Counted from the first letter of the stretch, positions 1 to 8,900 are shown. The stretch: 64,000 nt of DNA from Paraburkholderia hayleyella (GCF_009455685.1 NZ_QPES01000001.1:372001-436000), one strand, 5' to 3'. Made by a program: numbers and translations. Notes: generated by a model from the sequence alone, not told the origin.

Positions 1-1
1 C

Positions 2-421
2 GAAGAATACGGTATCGACATTCTGAAGGTGCAGGAGATTCGCGGCTACGACAACGTGACCCGGATCGCCAACGCGCCGGAGTTCATCAAGGGCGTGATT
101 AACCTGCGCGGCATCATCGTGCCGATCGTCGATATGCGGATCAAGTTTCATCTGGGCCGGGTGGAATACGACCATCAAACCGTCGTGATCATTCTCAACG
201 TTGCGCATCGGGTGGTGGGCATGGTTGTCGATGGGGTGTCCGACGTGCTGACGTTGAGTGCGGAGCAGATCATGCCTGCACCCGAGTTCGGTGCAACGCT
301 GGCGATCGAATATCTCACTGGGCTCGGCACGGTTGAAGGACGCATGCTGATCCTGATGGACATCGAGAAACTAATGACCAGCCGCGAAATGGCTTTGATC
401 GAAGAGCTCTCTGTTGAATAA
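2..421 (+). CDS. cheW: Chemotaxis coupling protein CheW (5' end outside window)
   Basis: This is the C-terminal 139 residues of a CheW protein; the reading frame is already open at base 2, so the start lies upstream of the window. CheW is the cytoplasmic adaptor linking chemoreceptors to the kinase CheA. The visible part has the typical core, including VQEIRGYDNVTRI, the segment IKGVINLRGIIVPIVDMR that forms the receptor and kinase binding face, and a final strand with LILMDIEKL. The stop codon is at 419-421. cheR follows after 86 bases with no receptor gene between them, although some Burkholderia che operons have one there. Family assignment is secure; only the missing N-terminus limits it. 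Confidence 0.93.
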   Translation, partial: EEYGIDILKVQEIRGYDNVTRIANAPEFIKGVINLRGIIVPIVDMRIKFHLGRVEYDHQTVVIILNVAHRVVGMVVDGVSDVLTLSAEQIMPAPEFGATLAIEYLTGLGTVEGRMLILMDIEKLMTSREMALIEELSVE

Positions 422-507
422 CGGTGTGCGCCGGAGGCAGGACGGTGGGGTGCGGCCTGTCTCTGGGGGTATCTGGACGTATCACGGTGGACCCAAAGGA
501 AACGAGA

Positions 508-1446
508 ATGGCCGCGCGCATGCAGCACCCTCCTGGTCGCCCGGGCGATCTGGAGCGTGACTTCGAATTCACCGCGGCAGATTTCACCCGCATCCGTACG
601 CTGATCCATCGCAGTGCGGGTATCTCGCTGTCCGAGCATAAGCGCGATCTGGCCTATAGCCGTCTTGCCCGGCGTTTGCGCGCGCATGGGCTCGACAGTT
701 TTCGCCAGTATCTCGACTTGCTCGAAGCCGATGTGGGTTGTGCCGAGTGGGAGGCTTTCACCAATGCGCTGACCACCAACCTCACGGCATTTTTCCGTGA
801 AGCCCATCACTTTCCGCTTCTGGCGAGTTTCGTCAGCGCGCGGTCGAAACCGGTTGCGGTATGGTGCTCGGCGGCTTCAACGGGCGAAGAACCGTATTCG
901 ATAGCGATGACCTTGATCGAAGCGCTGGGTGAACAGGCGGCAAGCGAGGCGCGCGTGCTGGCGACCGATGTCGATACCCAGGTGCTAGCCAAAGCCGATG
1001 CTGGGGTGTATGCCTTCGATCAGGTGCGGCACTTGTCGCAAGATCGTCTCAAGCGGTTCTTTTTCAAAGGCACGGGCGCTCAGGCTGGCATGGTGAAAGT
1101 GCGTCCGGAAGTGCGCGCGATGGTGCATTTTGAGCGTCTGAATTTAACGGATGCAGATTACGCGTTGCGCCAGGCATTCGACGCAATTTTTTGCCGCAAC
1201 GTGATGATCTATTTCGATAAACCGACACAAGCCCAGGTGCTCAAGCGTTTCGAGCCTTTGCTCAAGCCAGGTGGTTTGTTGTTTGCGGGACATTCGGAAA
1301 ATTTCACTTATGTGACGCAGGCGTTTCGTTTGCGCGGCCAGACGGTTTATGAGCGTGCCCAGGATACGGCGCAACATGCACCACGCCACACGGGCGCACA
1401 GGCTGCCAGACATACGGCTAGCGTTGACATCAGGGGGCGCGGATGA
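508..1446 (+). CDS. cheR: Chemotaxis protein methyltransferase CheR
   Basis: CheR transfers methyl groups from S-adenosylmethionine to glutamates on chemoreceptors during adaptation. The 312-residue product has the N-terminal helical CheR domain (about 20-75), the SAM-binding loop WCSAASTGEEPYSIAM (119-134) and the motif FCRNVMIYF (228-236) shared by CheR enzymes. I chose ATG 508 because AAAGGA lies at 495-500; the frame is open back to a GTG at 424, but that would add a sequence unlike CheR. The last 25 residues are a His/Ala-rich tail outside the usual fold. The stop overlaps the cheD start as ATGA, which suggests translational coupling. Confidence 0.95.
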   Translation: MAARMQHPPGRPGDLERDFEFTAADFTRIRTLIHRSAGISLSEHKRDLAYSRLARRLRAHGLDSFRQYLDLLEADVGCAEWEAFTNALTTNLTAFFREAHHFPLLASFVSARSKPVAVWCSAASTGEEPYSIAMTLIEALGEQAASEARVLATDVDTQVLAKADAGVYAFDQVRHLSQDRLKRFFFKGTGAQAGMVKVRPEVRAMVHFERLNLTDADYALRQAFDAIFCRNVMIYFDKPTQAQVLKRFEPLLKPGGLLFAGHSENFTYVTQAFRLRGQTVYERAQDTAQHAPRHTGAQAARHTASVDIRGRG

Positions 1447-2231
1447 GCAGCGCCTTGCCCATTGCCAGCAATCTCTATTACGACAACCAGTTTCAGCGCC
1501 CTGGTGTGAAGCTGCTGCCTAACGAGTTCTATACGACCAGCGAGGACATGGTGTTGGTCACCGTGCTGGGATCGTGCGTGGCGGCTTGCATCCAGGACCG
1601 CGCCGCAGGCATTGGCGGCATGAACCATTTCATGCTGCCCGACGATGGCACGGAGGTGGGCCAGGCCGCGTCCGAAGCGATGCGTTACGGCGCGTATGCG
1701 ATGGAAATGCTCATTAACGAACTCATCAAGGCCGGTGGGCGGCGTGAGCGTTTCGAGGCCAAGGTGTTTGGCGGTGCCGCGGTGCTGCGCAACATGACCA
1801 CACTTAACATCGGCGATCGTAATTCGCATTTCGTGCGGCGTTACCTGGCATTGGAAAACATTCCGATTCTGGCAGAAGATTTGCAAGGCACGCATCCCCG
1901 AAAAGTCGTGTTTATGCCGCGTACCGGCCAGGTGATGGTGAAAAAACTGCGGCTGAATCAGCAAGCCGGTGTGGCGGAACGCGAACAGGCACTGGCTCGT
2001 CCCGATGCACAAGCGCGGGCACAGCGGCTGGGGCATTCGCACGAACGGGTTGAATTGTTTACTGCTGAACCGCTCGCAGGTAGCGCTGTGGTGCGTCCGC
2101 GTCAGGGGCTTTGGGGCAATGCAGGCGATGCAGGCAGTGCAAGCAATGCAAGCAATGCAAGCAGTACGCAGGCGGCGTCTTCAGCGGCGTCTGCGCTTGC
2201 CCATCACGCGAAAAATACAGAGGAGGCTTGA
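1443..2231 (+). CDS. cheD: Chemoreceptor glutamine deamidase CheD
   Basis: CheD deamidates receptor glutamines and in some bacteria helps the CheY phosphatase system. The 262-residue protein keeps the cysteine-protease-like active site: the Cys in VTVLGSCVAACI and the His in GGMNHFMLP. The first 190 or so residues match the family. The remaining 70 are an Ala/Ser/Asn-rich tail, partly encoded by a 9-base tandem repeat (2117-2161), and make the protein longer than usual for CheD. It overlaps cheR by four bases and ends just upstream of cheB. The enzymatic part looks intact; the tail is probably disordered. Confidence 0.93.
   Translation: MSSALPIASNLYYDNQFQRPGVKLLPNEFYTTSEDMVLVTVLGSCVAACIQDRAAGIGGMNHFMLPDDGTEVGQAASEAMRYGAYAMEMLINELIKAGGRRERFEAKVFGGAAVLRNMTTLNIGDRNSHFVRRYLALENIPILAEDLQGTHPRKVVFMPRTGQVMVKKLRLNQQAGVAEREQALARPDAQARAQRLGHSHERVELFTAEPLAGSAVVRPRQGLWGNAGDAGSASNASNASSTQAASSAASALAHHAKNTEEA
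2117..2161 (+). repeat. 9-bp tandem repeat in the 3' part of cheD
   Basis: Five 9-base units of the form C(A/G)(A/G)TGCA(A/G)G run head to tail. Because the unit is a multiple of three it keeps the frame and encodes Asn/Asp/Ser-Ala-Gly/Ser triplets of the CheD tail. Copy changes would alter tail length without breaking the gene. Confidence 0.8.
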
Positions 2232-2236
2232 GTGCC

Positions 2237-3361
2237 GTGCAGAAGATCAAAGTGCTATGTGTCGACGATTCAGCGCTGATTCGCAGCCTGATGACTGAAA
2301 TTATCAACGCCCAGCCCGACATGGCCGTGGTGGCCGTCGCGCCGGATCCTCTTGTCGCACGCGAACTGATCAAGCAGCACGCGCCGGATGTCTTGACGCT
2401 CGATGTCGAAATGCCCCGGATGGACGGGCTCGATTTTCTGGAAAAACTGATGCGCCTGCGGCCGATGCCGGTGGTAATGGTGTCGTCGCTGACTGAGCGG
2501 GGTTCGGAAATTACACTGCGAGCGCTCGAACTGGGGGCAGTCGATTTCGTCACCAAGCCGCGAGCAGGCATTCGTGATGGCATGCTGGAGTACGCCGATA
2601 TGCTTGCCGACAAGATTCGCGCGGCCTCGCGTGCGCGGTTACGGCATACCCCTGCGTCAACGCTGATGCGTGAGGCCGCCATAGCCGCAGCCGCGGGCAA
2701 CGCTGCGCGTCGTCCGCACGCTGGAGCTGAGTCGCATGCGCCGCTCTTGAACAATCCGCTGGTGAGCACAGAAAAGCTGGTGATCGTCGGTGCCTCGACA
2801 GGGGGCACCGAGGCGATTCGGGAGGTGCTGGTGCCGCTACCACCCGATGCCCCCGCCGTGCTGATTGCCCAGCACATGCCGCCAGGCTTCACTAAATCGT
2901 TTGCGGCGCGCCTCAATGGCTTGTGTCGCATCACGGTGAAGGAAGCGGAGCATGGCGAGCGGGTATTGCCCGGACATGCCTATATCGCACCGGGGCATGC
3001 GCATTTACTGCTGGCGCGTAGCGGTGCCAACTACATTGCGCATTTGTCGGATGCGGCGCCGGTGAACCGTCATCGTCCATCGGTCGACGTGCTGTTTCGC
3101 TCGGCGGCGCAACATGCGGGGAAAAATGCCGTGGGCGTGATCCTCACGGGGATGGGCCGCGATGGCGCGGCGGGCCTGCTGGAAATGCGCCAGGCAGGGG
3201 CTTATACGCTGGCGCAGGACGAAGCGAGTTGTGTGGTATTCGGCATGCCGCGTGAAGCGATCTCGCTGGGTGCAGCCGATGAGATTGCATCATTGCCCGA
3301 GATGAGCCGCCGCGTGCTGGCAAGCCTCGCTGCGCTGGGCGAGCGGTTGCACCGGGTGTGA
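2237..3361 (+). CDS. cheB: Protein-glutamate methylesterase/response regulator CheB
   Basis: CheB removes methyl groups from chemoreceptors when phosphorylated by CheA. The 374-residue protein has an N-terminal receiver domain with the acidic pair D10/D11, phospho-acceptor D56 in LTLDVEMPRMDG and Lys in VTKPRA. A linker at about 130-178 leads to the esterase domain with catalytic Ser187 (VGASTGG), His213 (AQHMPPGF) and Asp309 (GMGRDGAAG). The start is taken as GTG 2237, ten bases after AGGAGG (2221-2226) that lies inside the end of cheD; the open frame further upstream reads through the cheD repeat and is not CheB-like. It sits between cheD and cheY in the chemotaxis operon. Confidence 0.95.
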   Translation: MQKIKVLCVDDSALIRSLMTEIINAQPDMAVVAVAPDPLVARELIKQHAPDVLTLDVEMPRMDGLDFLEKLMRLRPMPVVMVSSLTERGSEITLRALELGAVDFVTKPRAGIRDGMLEYADMLADKIRAASRARLRHTPASTLMREAAIAAAAGNAARRPHAGAESHAPLLNNPLVSTEKLVIVGASTGGTEAIREVLVPLPPDAPAVLIAQHMPPGFTKSFAARLNGLCRITVKEAEHGERVLPGHAYIAPGHAHLLLARSGANYIAHLSDAAPVNRHRPSVDVLFRSAAQHAGKNAVGVILTGMGRDGAAGLLEMRQAGAYTLAQDEASCVVFGMPREAISLGAADEIASLPEMSRRVLASLAALGERLHRV

Positions 3362-3416
3362 GGCTCGGCGCGGTGCAGGCAAAAACAACGGAATGAATGA
3401 GGGGAGGACAGAAACG

Positions 3417-3812
3417 ATGGACAAGAGCATGAAGATTCTGGTGGTGGATGACTTTCCGACGATGCGCCGGATTGTGCGTAATCTGCTCAAGGAACTAGGC
3501 TATAGCAATGTCGACGAAGCGGAAGATGGCCATGCGGCGCTGACACGTTTGCGCAGTGGTGACTTTGACTTCGTGATTTCAGACTGGAACATGCCAAACC
3601 TCGATGGCCTGGCGATGCTTCAGGCTATTCGCGCAGATGCGAAACTCATGCACTTGCCCGTGCTGATGGTGACCGCCGAAGCGAAAAAAGAAAACATCAT
3701 CGCAGCCGCTCAGGCTGGCGCCAATGGCTATGTAGTGAAGCCTTTTACCGCAGCGACACTCGATGAAAAGCTGAACAAGATTGTCGAAAAAATGGCCAAA
3801 GCCGGGAGCTGA
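3417..3812 (+). CDS. cheY: Chemotaxis response regulator CheY
   Basis: CheY is the diffusible single-domain response regulator that binds the flagellar switch when phosphorylated. The 131-residue protein has the acidic pair D11/D12, phospho-acceptor D56 (ISDWNMPNLDG), Thr86 (MVTAEA) and Lys108 (VVKPF). ATG 3417 is preferred over the in-frame ATG 3393 because GGGGAGGA (3401-3408) precedes it and it matches the common MDKSMKILVVDD start. cheZ begins two bases after the stop, so the two are co-translated. Confidence 0.96.
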   Translation: MDKSMKILVVDDFPTMRRIVRNLLKELGYSNVDEAEDGHAALTRLRSGDFDFVISDWNMPNLDGLAMLQAIRADAKLMHLPVLMVTAEAKKENIIAAAQAGANGYVVKPFTAATLDEKLNKIVEKMAKAGS

Positions 3813-3813
3813 C

Positions 3814-4566
3814 GTGGAGCAGCCGATTGTTTCATCCATGCCCGATACCGCTCTCAATGCGGCTTGTGCTGAGCTTGGCCACGACGATAGCGAGCACGCT
3901 AACGACAGCGGCAACTCCACCGACCGGGTGCTCGCCCGTATCGGGCAACTCACGCGTACGCTGCGCGACTCGATGCGTGAGCTCGGGCTCGACAAGCACG
4001 TTGAGCGAGCCGCCGAAGCCGTGCCTGATGCACGCGACCGGTTGCGCTACGTCGCGTCGATGACGGAGCAGGCCGCCGAGCGCGTGCTGAATGCGATTGA
4101 GATCGCCCAGCCCATTCAAAACCAGTTACAAGAGCAAGCCCGTGCGCTCGATGCGCGCTGGACGCAGTGGTATAGCGCGCCACTCGATGCCGCGCAGGCT
4201 GGGGCCTTGCTCAATGATTCGCGGGCGTTCCTGCGCAGCTTGCCGGACGCGACCGCCGCGACCAACACGCAACTGCTGGAGATCATGCTGGCGCAAGACT
4301 TTCAGGATCTGACGGGGCAAGTGATCAAGAAGATCGTGGAGGTGGTATCGCTCATCGAGCAGCAATTGCTTGGTGTGCTGGTGGAAAACATCGCGCCCGC
4401 CCGGCGTGAGCAGTTTGCCGCGAATGCGGCCGCGCTTGCCGCAGAGGGCGGCGGCACGGTGGGGGATGCGTTGCTTAATGGCCCGCAGATTAATCCGGAA
4501 GGGCGTATGGATGTGGTGCAAGACCAGGAGCAAGTCGATGATTTGCTGGCGAGCCTGGGTTTTTAA
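3814..4566 (+). CDS. cheZ: CheY-phosphate phosphatase CheZ
   Basis: CheZ dephosphorylates CheY-P. The 250-residue product is mostly helical. It has the catalytic segment QDFQDLTGQVIKKIV (around residue 163-177), where the Gln of the family motif inserts into the CheY site, and a C-terminal helix ending DDLLASLGF that is the CheY-tethering peptide. The start is taken as GTG 3814, six bases after GGGAG (3804-3808); an in-frame TTG at 3781 lies inside cheY and ATG 3838 is the other candidate. It is the last che gene here and is followed by the accessory array rather than flhB. Confidence 0.93.
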   Translation: MEQPIVSSMPDTALNAACAELGHDDSEHANDSGNSTDRVLARIGQLTRTLRDSMRELGLDKHVERAAEAVPDARDRLRYVASMTEQAAERVLNAIEIAQPIQNQLQEQARALDARWTQWYSAPLDAAQAGALLNDSRAFLRSLPDATAATNTQLLEIMLAQDFQDLTGQVIKKIVEVVSLIEQQLLGVLVENIAPARREQFAANAAALAAEGGGTVGDALLNGPQINPEGRMDVVQDQEQVDDLLASLGF

Positions 4567-4766
4567 ACGAACGTGATTTAAACGGGGCTGATCGGACGTA
4601 TATGGCATGGCTGGCAAGATCAGGGTAATCCTCAGGCATACTACGGACCCCAGCGTCAGTTAAGCGAATCAGATTTGCGCGAAATGGCCCTAATTTGAAA
4701 GATTAGATGCCCTGCGTACAGGAATTGTCCGTGCAAGGTAAAACGCGCTGCGCTGGCTTAATCCAT

Positions 4767-4798
4767 ATTTGCGCTGCCCAATGGGGGGCAGCGCAAAT
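4767..4798 (+). promoter_or_regulatory. 13-bp perfect hairpin just upstream of the first DUF2844 gene
   Basis: The arms 4767-4779 and 4786-4798 are perfectly complementary around a six-base loop, ending 12 bases before the ribosome-binding site GGAGGGA (4811-4817). It is not followed by a T-run, so it is not a standard intrinsic terminator. It could stabilise the 5' end or gate read-through from cheZ. It is absent from the other two units. Confidence 0.6.
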
Positions 4799-4824
4799 TA
4801 CAGTTAACTGGAGGGAGCTAGATC

Positions 4825-5352
4825 ATGCCGAGTTATTCCGGACGCATCGCTGCGATAGCGCTGCTAAGTATGTCCTGTACGTTGTTGCTGGCCCAGCCCG
4901 CTTGGGCTGAGCTGGGCGGCAATCCTATGACACTGCCTGCTGGTGCGATCAGCAACAATTTGCCGTCTTCGGTGATGCGTCCGGCTTCGGCTGCCGCAAA
5001 AACCGCGGGTGCGTCTGCGCCACAAGCAGCCGGGTTATTTACCGTGCGCGAGACCACGCTGGCGACAGGTACCGTGGTGCGTGAATACCTCAGCGCATCG
5101 GGCAAGGTGTTCGGCCTGAGCTGGAATGGGCCGCGCATGCCTGATCTTGGCAGCTTGCTGGGGCAGTACTTTCCGCAGTATGTCGCGGGTGTCGAGGCCG
5201 TGCGTGCGCAGCGCGGCGGCGGGCTCGGCCCAGCGCTTGTTGATCTGAAGGGTCTGGTGGTGTACTCCGGTGGCCATATGGGCGCTTTCTCCGGGCGAGC
5301 CTGGTTGCCACAGGCGCTGCCTGCTGGCTTCAGCGGTTCCGCTATCCAGTGA
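4825..5352 (+). CDS. DUF2844-type secreted protein, copy 1
   Basis: A 175-residue protein that I recognise as the DUF2844 family common in Burkholderia; its function is not known. Residues 1-28 form a signal peptide ending AQPAWA, so the mature protein begins ELGG in the periplasm or outside. The mature part has VRETTLATGTVVREY, then FGLSWNGPRMPDL, an aromatic LGQYFPQY, and a Gly/His motif SGGHMGAFSGRAW near the C-terminus. The start follows GGAGGGA at 4811-4817. It is paired with a DUF3443-type lipoprotein 17 bases downstream, and this pair is repeated twice more. Compared with copies 2 and 3 it is clearly diverged. Confidence 0.82.
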   Translation: MPSYSGRIAAIALLSMSCTLLLAQPAWAELGGNPMTLPAGAISNNLPSSVMRPASAAAKTAGASAPQAAGLFTVRETTLATGTVVREYLSASGKVFGLSWNGPRMPDLGSLLGQYFPQYVAGVEAVRAQRGGGLGPALVDLKGLVVYSGGHMGAFSGRAWLPQALPAGFSGSAIQ

Positions 5353-5369
5353 CGCCGGGGAGATCTGCC

Positions 5370-6635
5370 ATGCTATTCACAACACATTTCAAACAACTCG
5401 CGTCGGTGCTCTCCTGTGCGGCGCTGTTGTCACTCGCCGCTTGCGGCGGCAGCGACGGTAACAGCAACAACAGCAGCGGTGGCGGCAATGGCATTGATTC
5501 GTTGCCAGCCGGGCCGACGATGCAGCCTATCGCTGCGACTGCATCGAATACGGTGCCGATTACCGTTAACGGGGGGGTGAACAACAATACCAATATTCCA
5601 ACAGTCAGCGTGACAGTCTGCGCGCCAGGCTCGAACAATTGTCAGAAAATCGACAATGTTGTCCTCGATACAGGCTCTTACGGTTTACGGATTGTGTCGT
5701 CGGTGTTGACACCATCGCTGAGTGCCGCGTTGCCACGTGTAACGTCATCAATGGGGCCGTTAGCGGAATGCGCGACCTTTGCGACGGGCTACGCTTGGGG
5801 GTCGGTGCGCACGGCTGACGTGAAAGTCGGCGGCGAAAGCGCCTCGGGTATTCCCGTTCAGATAACGGGCGATTTACCGGAATCCAGCGTGCCAGCGAAT
5901 GGCTGCGTGAATGGTCCTTCGTTTAGCACGGTTCAAGGAGTTGGCGCAAACGGCATTCTGGGCGTGGGTGTGGCACCCTACGATTGCGGCCCAAGTTGTT
6001 TCAATGTATTGGCCAGCTCGTATTACGCCTGTTCGACGGAAAGCAGTTGCGCGCCTGTAGGAGTACCACTGGCGCAGCAAGTAGCCAATCCAGTGTTGCG
6101 TTTCGCGGTGAACAATAACGGTGTGATCGTTCAGTTACCGCCGGTTCCGAACCGGGGTGTGCCATCGGTGGCTGGAACGTTAGTGTTCGGGATTAACACC
6201 CAGCCGAATAACATGCTGAATGGAGTAACGCGGTTATATACCGACCCGTTTGGCAATTTGACGGGCAGCCGGTTCAACGGCAAGCAGATTTCCGTGTTTG
6301 TTGATAGCGGCTCGAATGGTTTTTTCTTTGAAGACGCTTCGTTGCAGCTGTGCCAACAACCGTACGCAGGGTTTTATTGTCCCTCGATGGCGCAAACCCG
6401 AAACGCTACATTTGTCGGGAAGAACGGCACGCAAAGCAACGTGAGCTTTAACATTGCCAATGCTTCCGTCTTGTTTGAAAACAGCTCGAACGTTGTCTTT
6501 AATAACCTGGCGGGCAAGGCGGCCTTGCCGAATGCGATGATGGTGGGCTTGCCGTTTTTCTTTGGGCGTTATGTCTATTACGGTATGGACCGCAGCGACC
6601 TTCCGGGCGGTAATGCTCCGTATATCGCGTTTTAA
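5370..6635 (+). CDS. DUF3443-type lipoprotein with two DTG/DSG motifs, copy 1
   Basis: A 421-residue protein of the DUF3443 family. The N-terminus is a lipoprotein signal with lipobox LAAC (Cys25), then a Gly/Ser/Asn linker. The folded part shows VVLDTGSYGLRI (Asp100), a hydrophobic-Gly turn NGILGVG (194-200), a second motif VFVDSGSNGFFF (Asp312) and AMMVGLPFFF (389-398) near the end. That order matches the two active-site Asp and two psi-loop Gly motifs of pepsin-like aspartic proteases; this is my inference, the family itself has no established function that I know. Cys pairs occur near 206-227 and 328-337. ATG 5370 is used, with GGGGAG at 5357-5362. Confidence 0.82.
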   Translation: MLFTTHFKQLASVLSCAALLSLAACGGSDGNSNNSSGGGNGIDSLPAGPTMQPIAATASNTVPITVNGGVNNNTNIPTVSVTVCAPGSNNCQKIDNVVLDTGSYGLRIVSSVLTPSLSAALPRVTSSMGPLAECATFATGYAWGSVRTADVKVGGESASGIPVQITGDLPESSVPANGCVNGPSFSTVQGVGANGILGVGVAPYDCGPSCFNVLASSYYACSTESSCAPVGVPLAQQVANPVLRFAVNNNGVIVQLPPVPNRGVPSVAGTLVFGINTQPNNMLNGVTRLYTDPFGNLTGSRFNGKQISVFVDSGSNGFFFEDASLQLCQQPYAGFYCPSMAQTRNATFVGKNGTQSNVSFNIANASVLFENSSNVVFNNLAGKAALPNAMMVGLPFFFGRYVYYGMDRSDLPGGNAPYIAF

Positions 6636-6654
6636 CTTTTGATGTTTGCATGAG

Positions 6655-6703
6655 CGGCTGAAATAGCCGTCATGATCCGCGTCTGGTGTCACAGGCGCGG
6701 ATC
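6655..6703 (+). terminator. Paired inverted repeats after DUF3443 copy 1
   Basis: Two adjacent hairpins: a 5-bp stem (6655-6659/6665-6669) and a 12-bp stem (6674-6685/6692-6703, one G-U pair, six-base loop). The same pair follows all three DUF3443 genes. There is no strong T-run, so this is a terminator-like or mRNA-stabilising element rather than a certain intrinsic terminator. Confidence 0.5.
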
Positions 6704-7073
6704 AGCATCAATCTTCCCCATCTTCAATCTGGCGTTATCCGCCGAAATCCCCTCTCTTTCTTCTGCGCCGGTTACAGCTTGTGCTGAGCCGTACCATGGC
6801 TGCAGCGATCATGCCCAACGTCACAAATGAGGTGTCCGGATGCGCATGCTGTGTCCGGAACAGATCGGATAAATAATCAGGCATACTGCGAGTCCCAAGC
6901 ATAAGTGTATGAACGATCTTATTTTCCTGAATCGCTTCTTATCTTAAAAATAAGATGTCCTGTGTGTGGCGGAATCCGTGCAAGGTGGGATGCGCTGCAT
7001 TGGCTTGAATCATCCGGTTTGAGGCTGCCTTATTGGGACGGCCCGAGCCATAGTCGAATGAAAGAGGTTTGTT
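6704..7073. other. Intergenic segment between array units 1 and 2
   Basis: With the hairpins this forms a 438-base gap that is almost identical to the gap before unit 3. It contains no gene I can support; the short open frame at 6905 is not protein-like and has no good ribosome-binding site. A motif reading CAGGCATACTGCG near 6880 recurs, altered, before unit 1 (near 4632) and before unit 3 (near 9122), so it may be a shared regulatory site. The unit 2 start is preceded by GAAAGAGG. Confidence 0.6.
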
Positions 7074-7601
7074 ATGTTCAGTTATTCCGGTCGCATCGCC
7101 GTACGGGCGATGCTGGGTGTGTCAAGTGCGCTCTTGCTCATTCAGCCCGTCTGGGCGGAGCTTGGCGGTAGTCCGATGGCACTGTCTGCTGGTGCGACCA
7201 GTGTTAATTTGCCGTCCCCGGCGAAGCGCGTGGCGTCGGTTGCCGCCCATGCCGCTGGGACGTCTGCACCCCAGGCGGCCGCGTCATTTACCGTGCGCGA
7301 GACCACGCTGGCGACAGGCACCGTGGTGCGCGAATACATCGGCGCCTCGGACACGGTGTTTGGCCTGAGCTGGAGTGGGCCGCGGATGCCTGATTTGCGT
7401 AGCTTGCTGGGCCAGTATTTTCCGCAGTATGTCGCGGAGGTCGAGGCCATGCGCGCACAGCGTGGCGGCGGGCTTGGGCCGGCGCTTGTCGATCTGAAGG
7501 GGCTGGTGGTGCACTCCGGTGGCCATATGGGTGCTTTCTCGGGGCAGGCCTGGGTACCCCAGGCGCTGCCTGCTGGTTTTAGTAGTGCTGCTATTCAGTG
7601 A
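7074..7601 (+). CDS. DUF2844-type secreted protein, copy 2
   Basis: Second copy of the 175-residue secreted protein. The signal peptide ends IQPVWA and the mature protein begins ELGG. It keeps VRETTLATGTVVREY and SGGHMGAFSGQAW. By my reading it differs from copy 3 at only two residues (EYIGASDT against EYISASGT), while it differs at many positions from copy 1. It is followed after 17 bases by the matching lipoprotein gene. The near identity to copy 3 points to recent duplication or gene conversion. Confidence 0.82.
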   Translation: MFSYSGRIAVRAMLGVSSALLLIQPVWAELGGSPMALSAGATSVNLPSPAKRVASVAAHAAGTSAPQAAASFTVRETTLATGTVVREYIGASDTVFGLSWSGPRMPDLRSLLGQYFPQYVAEVEAMRAQRGGGLGPALVDLKGLVVHSGGHMGAFSGQAWVPQALPAGFSSAAIQ

Positions 7602-7618
7602 TGTAAAGGAAACCTGCC

Positions 7619-8881
7619 ATGTTATTCACAACACATTTTAAACAGTTCGCATCGGTGCTTTCCTGTGTGGCGCTGCTGTCGCTCGCCGCTTGCGGCAGTA
7701 GCGAGAACACAGGCCTTGGCGATAGCCAAGATGGCATTAATTCATTGCCCGCCGGGCCGGCTATGCAACCTGTCGCCGCAACTGCGTCGAATACGGTACC
7801 GATCACCGTCAATGCGGGCCCAGCCCAAAATATGAACGTGCCAACGGTTAGCGTGACGGTCTGTGCGCCAGGCTCAACGAGCGATTGCCAAACGATCGAC
7901 AACATTCTCCTCGACAGTGGCTCCTACGGTTTGCGGGTTCTGTCGTCGACACTGAATTCATCGTTGAGCGCCGCGTTGCCGCACGCTACATCGGAGGCAG
8001 GGCCGATAGCGGAATGTGCGAATTTTTCATCGGGTTACATGTGGGGTACGGTGCGTACGGTCGACGTGAAAATCGGTGGTGAGACAGCCTCGGGCATTCC
8101 GATTCAGGTGGTGGGAGATTTGCCGGAGTCCAGCGTGCCAGCGGTGGGTTGCGCGAATGGGTCTCCAGTGACCACGGTTGCAGATATCGGTGCGAACGGT
8201 ATATTGGGCGTTGGCGTGGCGTACTCGGATTGCGGCGAAAGCTGTCTTAGCGAGTCGGACAGTCTGTATTACGCTTGTGAGAAGGGCGCTGATTGCGTAG
8301 CGGTAGCGATGCCTTTGGCGCAGCAACTGAGCAATCCGGTGCGGCATTTCGCGGTGAACAATAACGGCCTGATTATTCAGTTGCCACCGGTTCCGAACCG
8401 GGGCGCGCCATCGGTGACGGGGACGCTGGTGTTCGGAATCAACACCCAGCCCAATAACATGCTGGCTGGAGCGACGCCGCTTTATACGAACGATGCTGGC
8501 AAGCTGCCTAACAGCATATTCAACGGCAAGCAGGTTACCGCGTATCTTGATAGCGGTGCAAATGCGAATTATATTACCGATGCATCGTTGTCAAAATGCA
8601 GCGGGAAGTACGCTAATTTTTATTGTCCGGCGCAGGCGCAAACCCGAAATGCCACATTTGTGGGGCTAAATGGTGCGAAAAGCGATGCGAGTTTTAACAT
8701 TGCCAGCGTTTCCGATCTGGTCAAAAACGAGGCGAACGCCGTGTTCAATAATTTTACAGGTTCGGAGGACCGGCCAAATGTGCTGGTCATGGGCTTGCCG
8801 TTTTTCTTCGGACGTCATGTTTATTTCGGTATGGACCAGAGCGACACTCCGGATGGCAAAGGGCCCTATATCGCGTTTTAA
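7619..8881 (+). CDS. DUF3443-type lipoprotein with two DSG motifs, copy 2
   Basis: A 420-residue copy of the predicted aspartic-protease-like lipoprotein. Lipobox LAAC (Cys25) is followed by a short linker. The two motifs are ILLDSGSYGLRV (Asp99) and AYLDSGANANYI (Asp311), with NGILGVG between them and LVMGLPFFF near the C-terminus. The N-terminal 65 residues and the C-terminal 25 are nearly identical to copy 3, but the central core differs, especially around 178-230 and 285-390. Extra cysteines (DCGESCLS, YYACEKGADC) suggest disulfides in an exported domain. Co-translated with the DUF2844 gene. Confidence 0.82.
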   Translation: MLFTTHFKQFASVLSCVALLSLAACGSSENTGLGDSQDGINSLPAGPAMQPVAATASNTVPITVNAGPAQNMNVPTVSVTVCAPGSTSDCQTIDNILLDSGSYGLRVLSSTLNSSLSAALPHATSEAGPIAECANFSSGYMWGTVRTVDVKIGGETASGIPIQVVGDLPESSVPAVGCANGSPVTTVADIGANGILGVGVAYSDCGESCLSESDSLYYACEKGADCVAVAMPLAQQLSNPVRHFAVNNNGLIIQLPPVPNRGAPSVTGTLVFGINTQPNNMLAGATPLYTNDAGKLPNSIFNGKQVTAYLDSGANANYITDASLSKCSGKYANFYCPAQAQTRNATFVGLNGAKSDASFNIASVSDLVKNEANAVFNNFTGSEDRPNVLVMGLPFFFGRHVYFGMDQSDTPDGKGPYIAF

Positions 8882-8900
8882 CTTTTGATGTTTGCATGAG

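Noticed and set aside
1347..2042. Long minus-strand frames opposite cheD and other high-GC genes
   Set aside because: Shadow frames of strongly coding plus-strand genes, with no start signals.
6905..7171. Open frame repeated before units 2 and 3 of the array (also 9149-9415)
   Set aside because: It overlaps the DUF2844 start, has no good ribosome-binding site and no protein character; its conservation is explained by the duplicated DNA.
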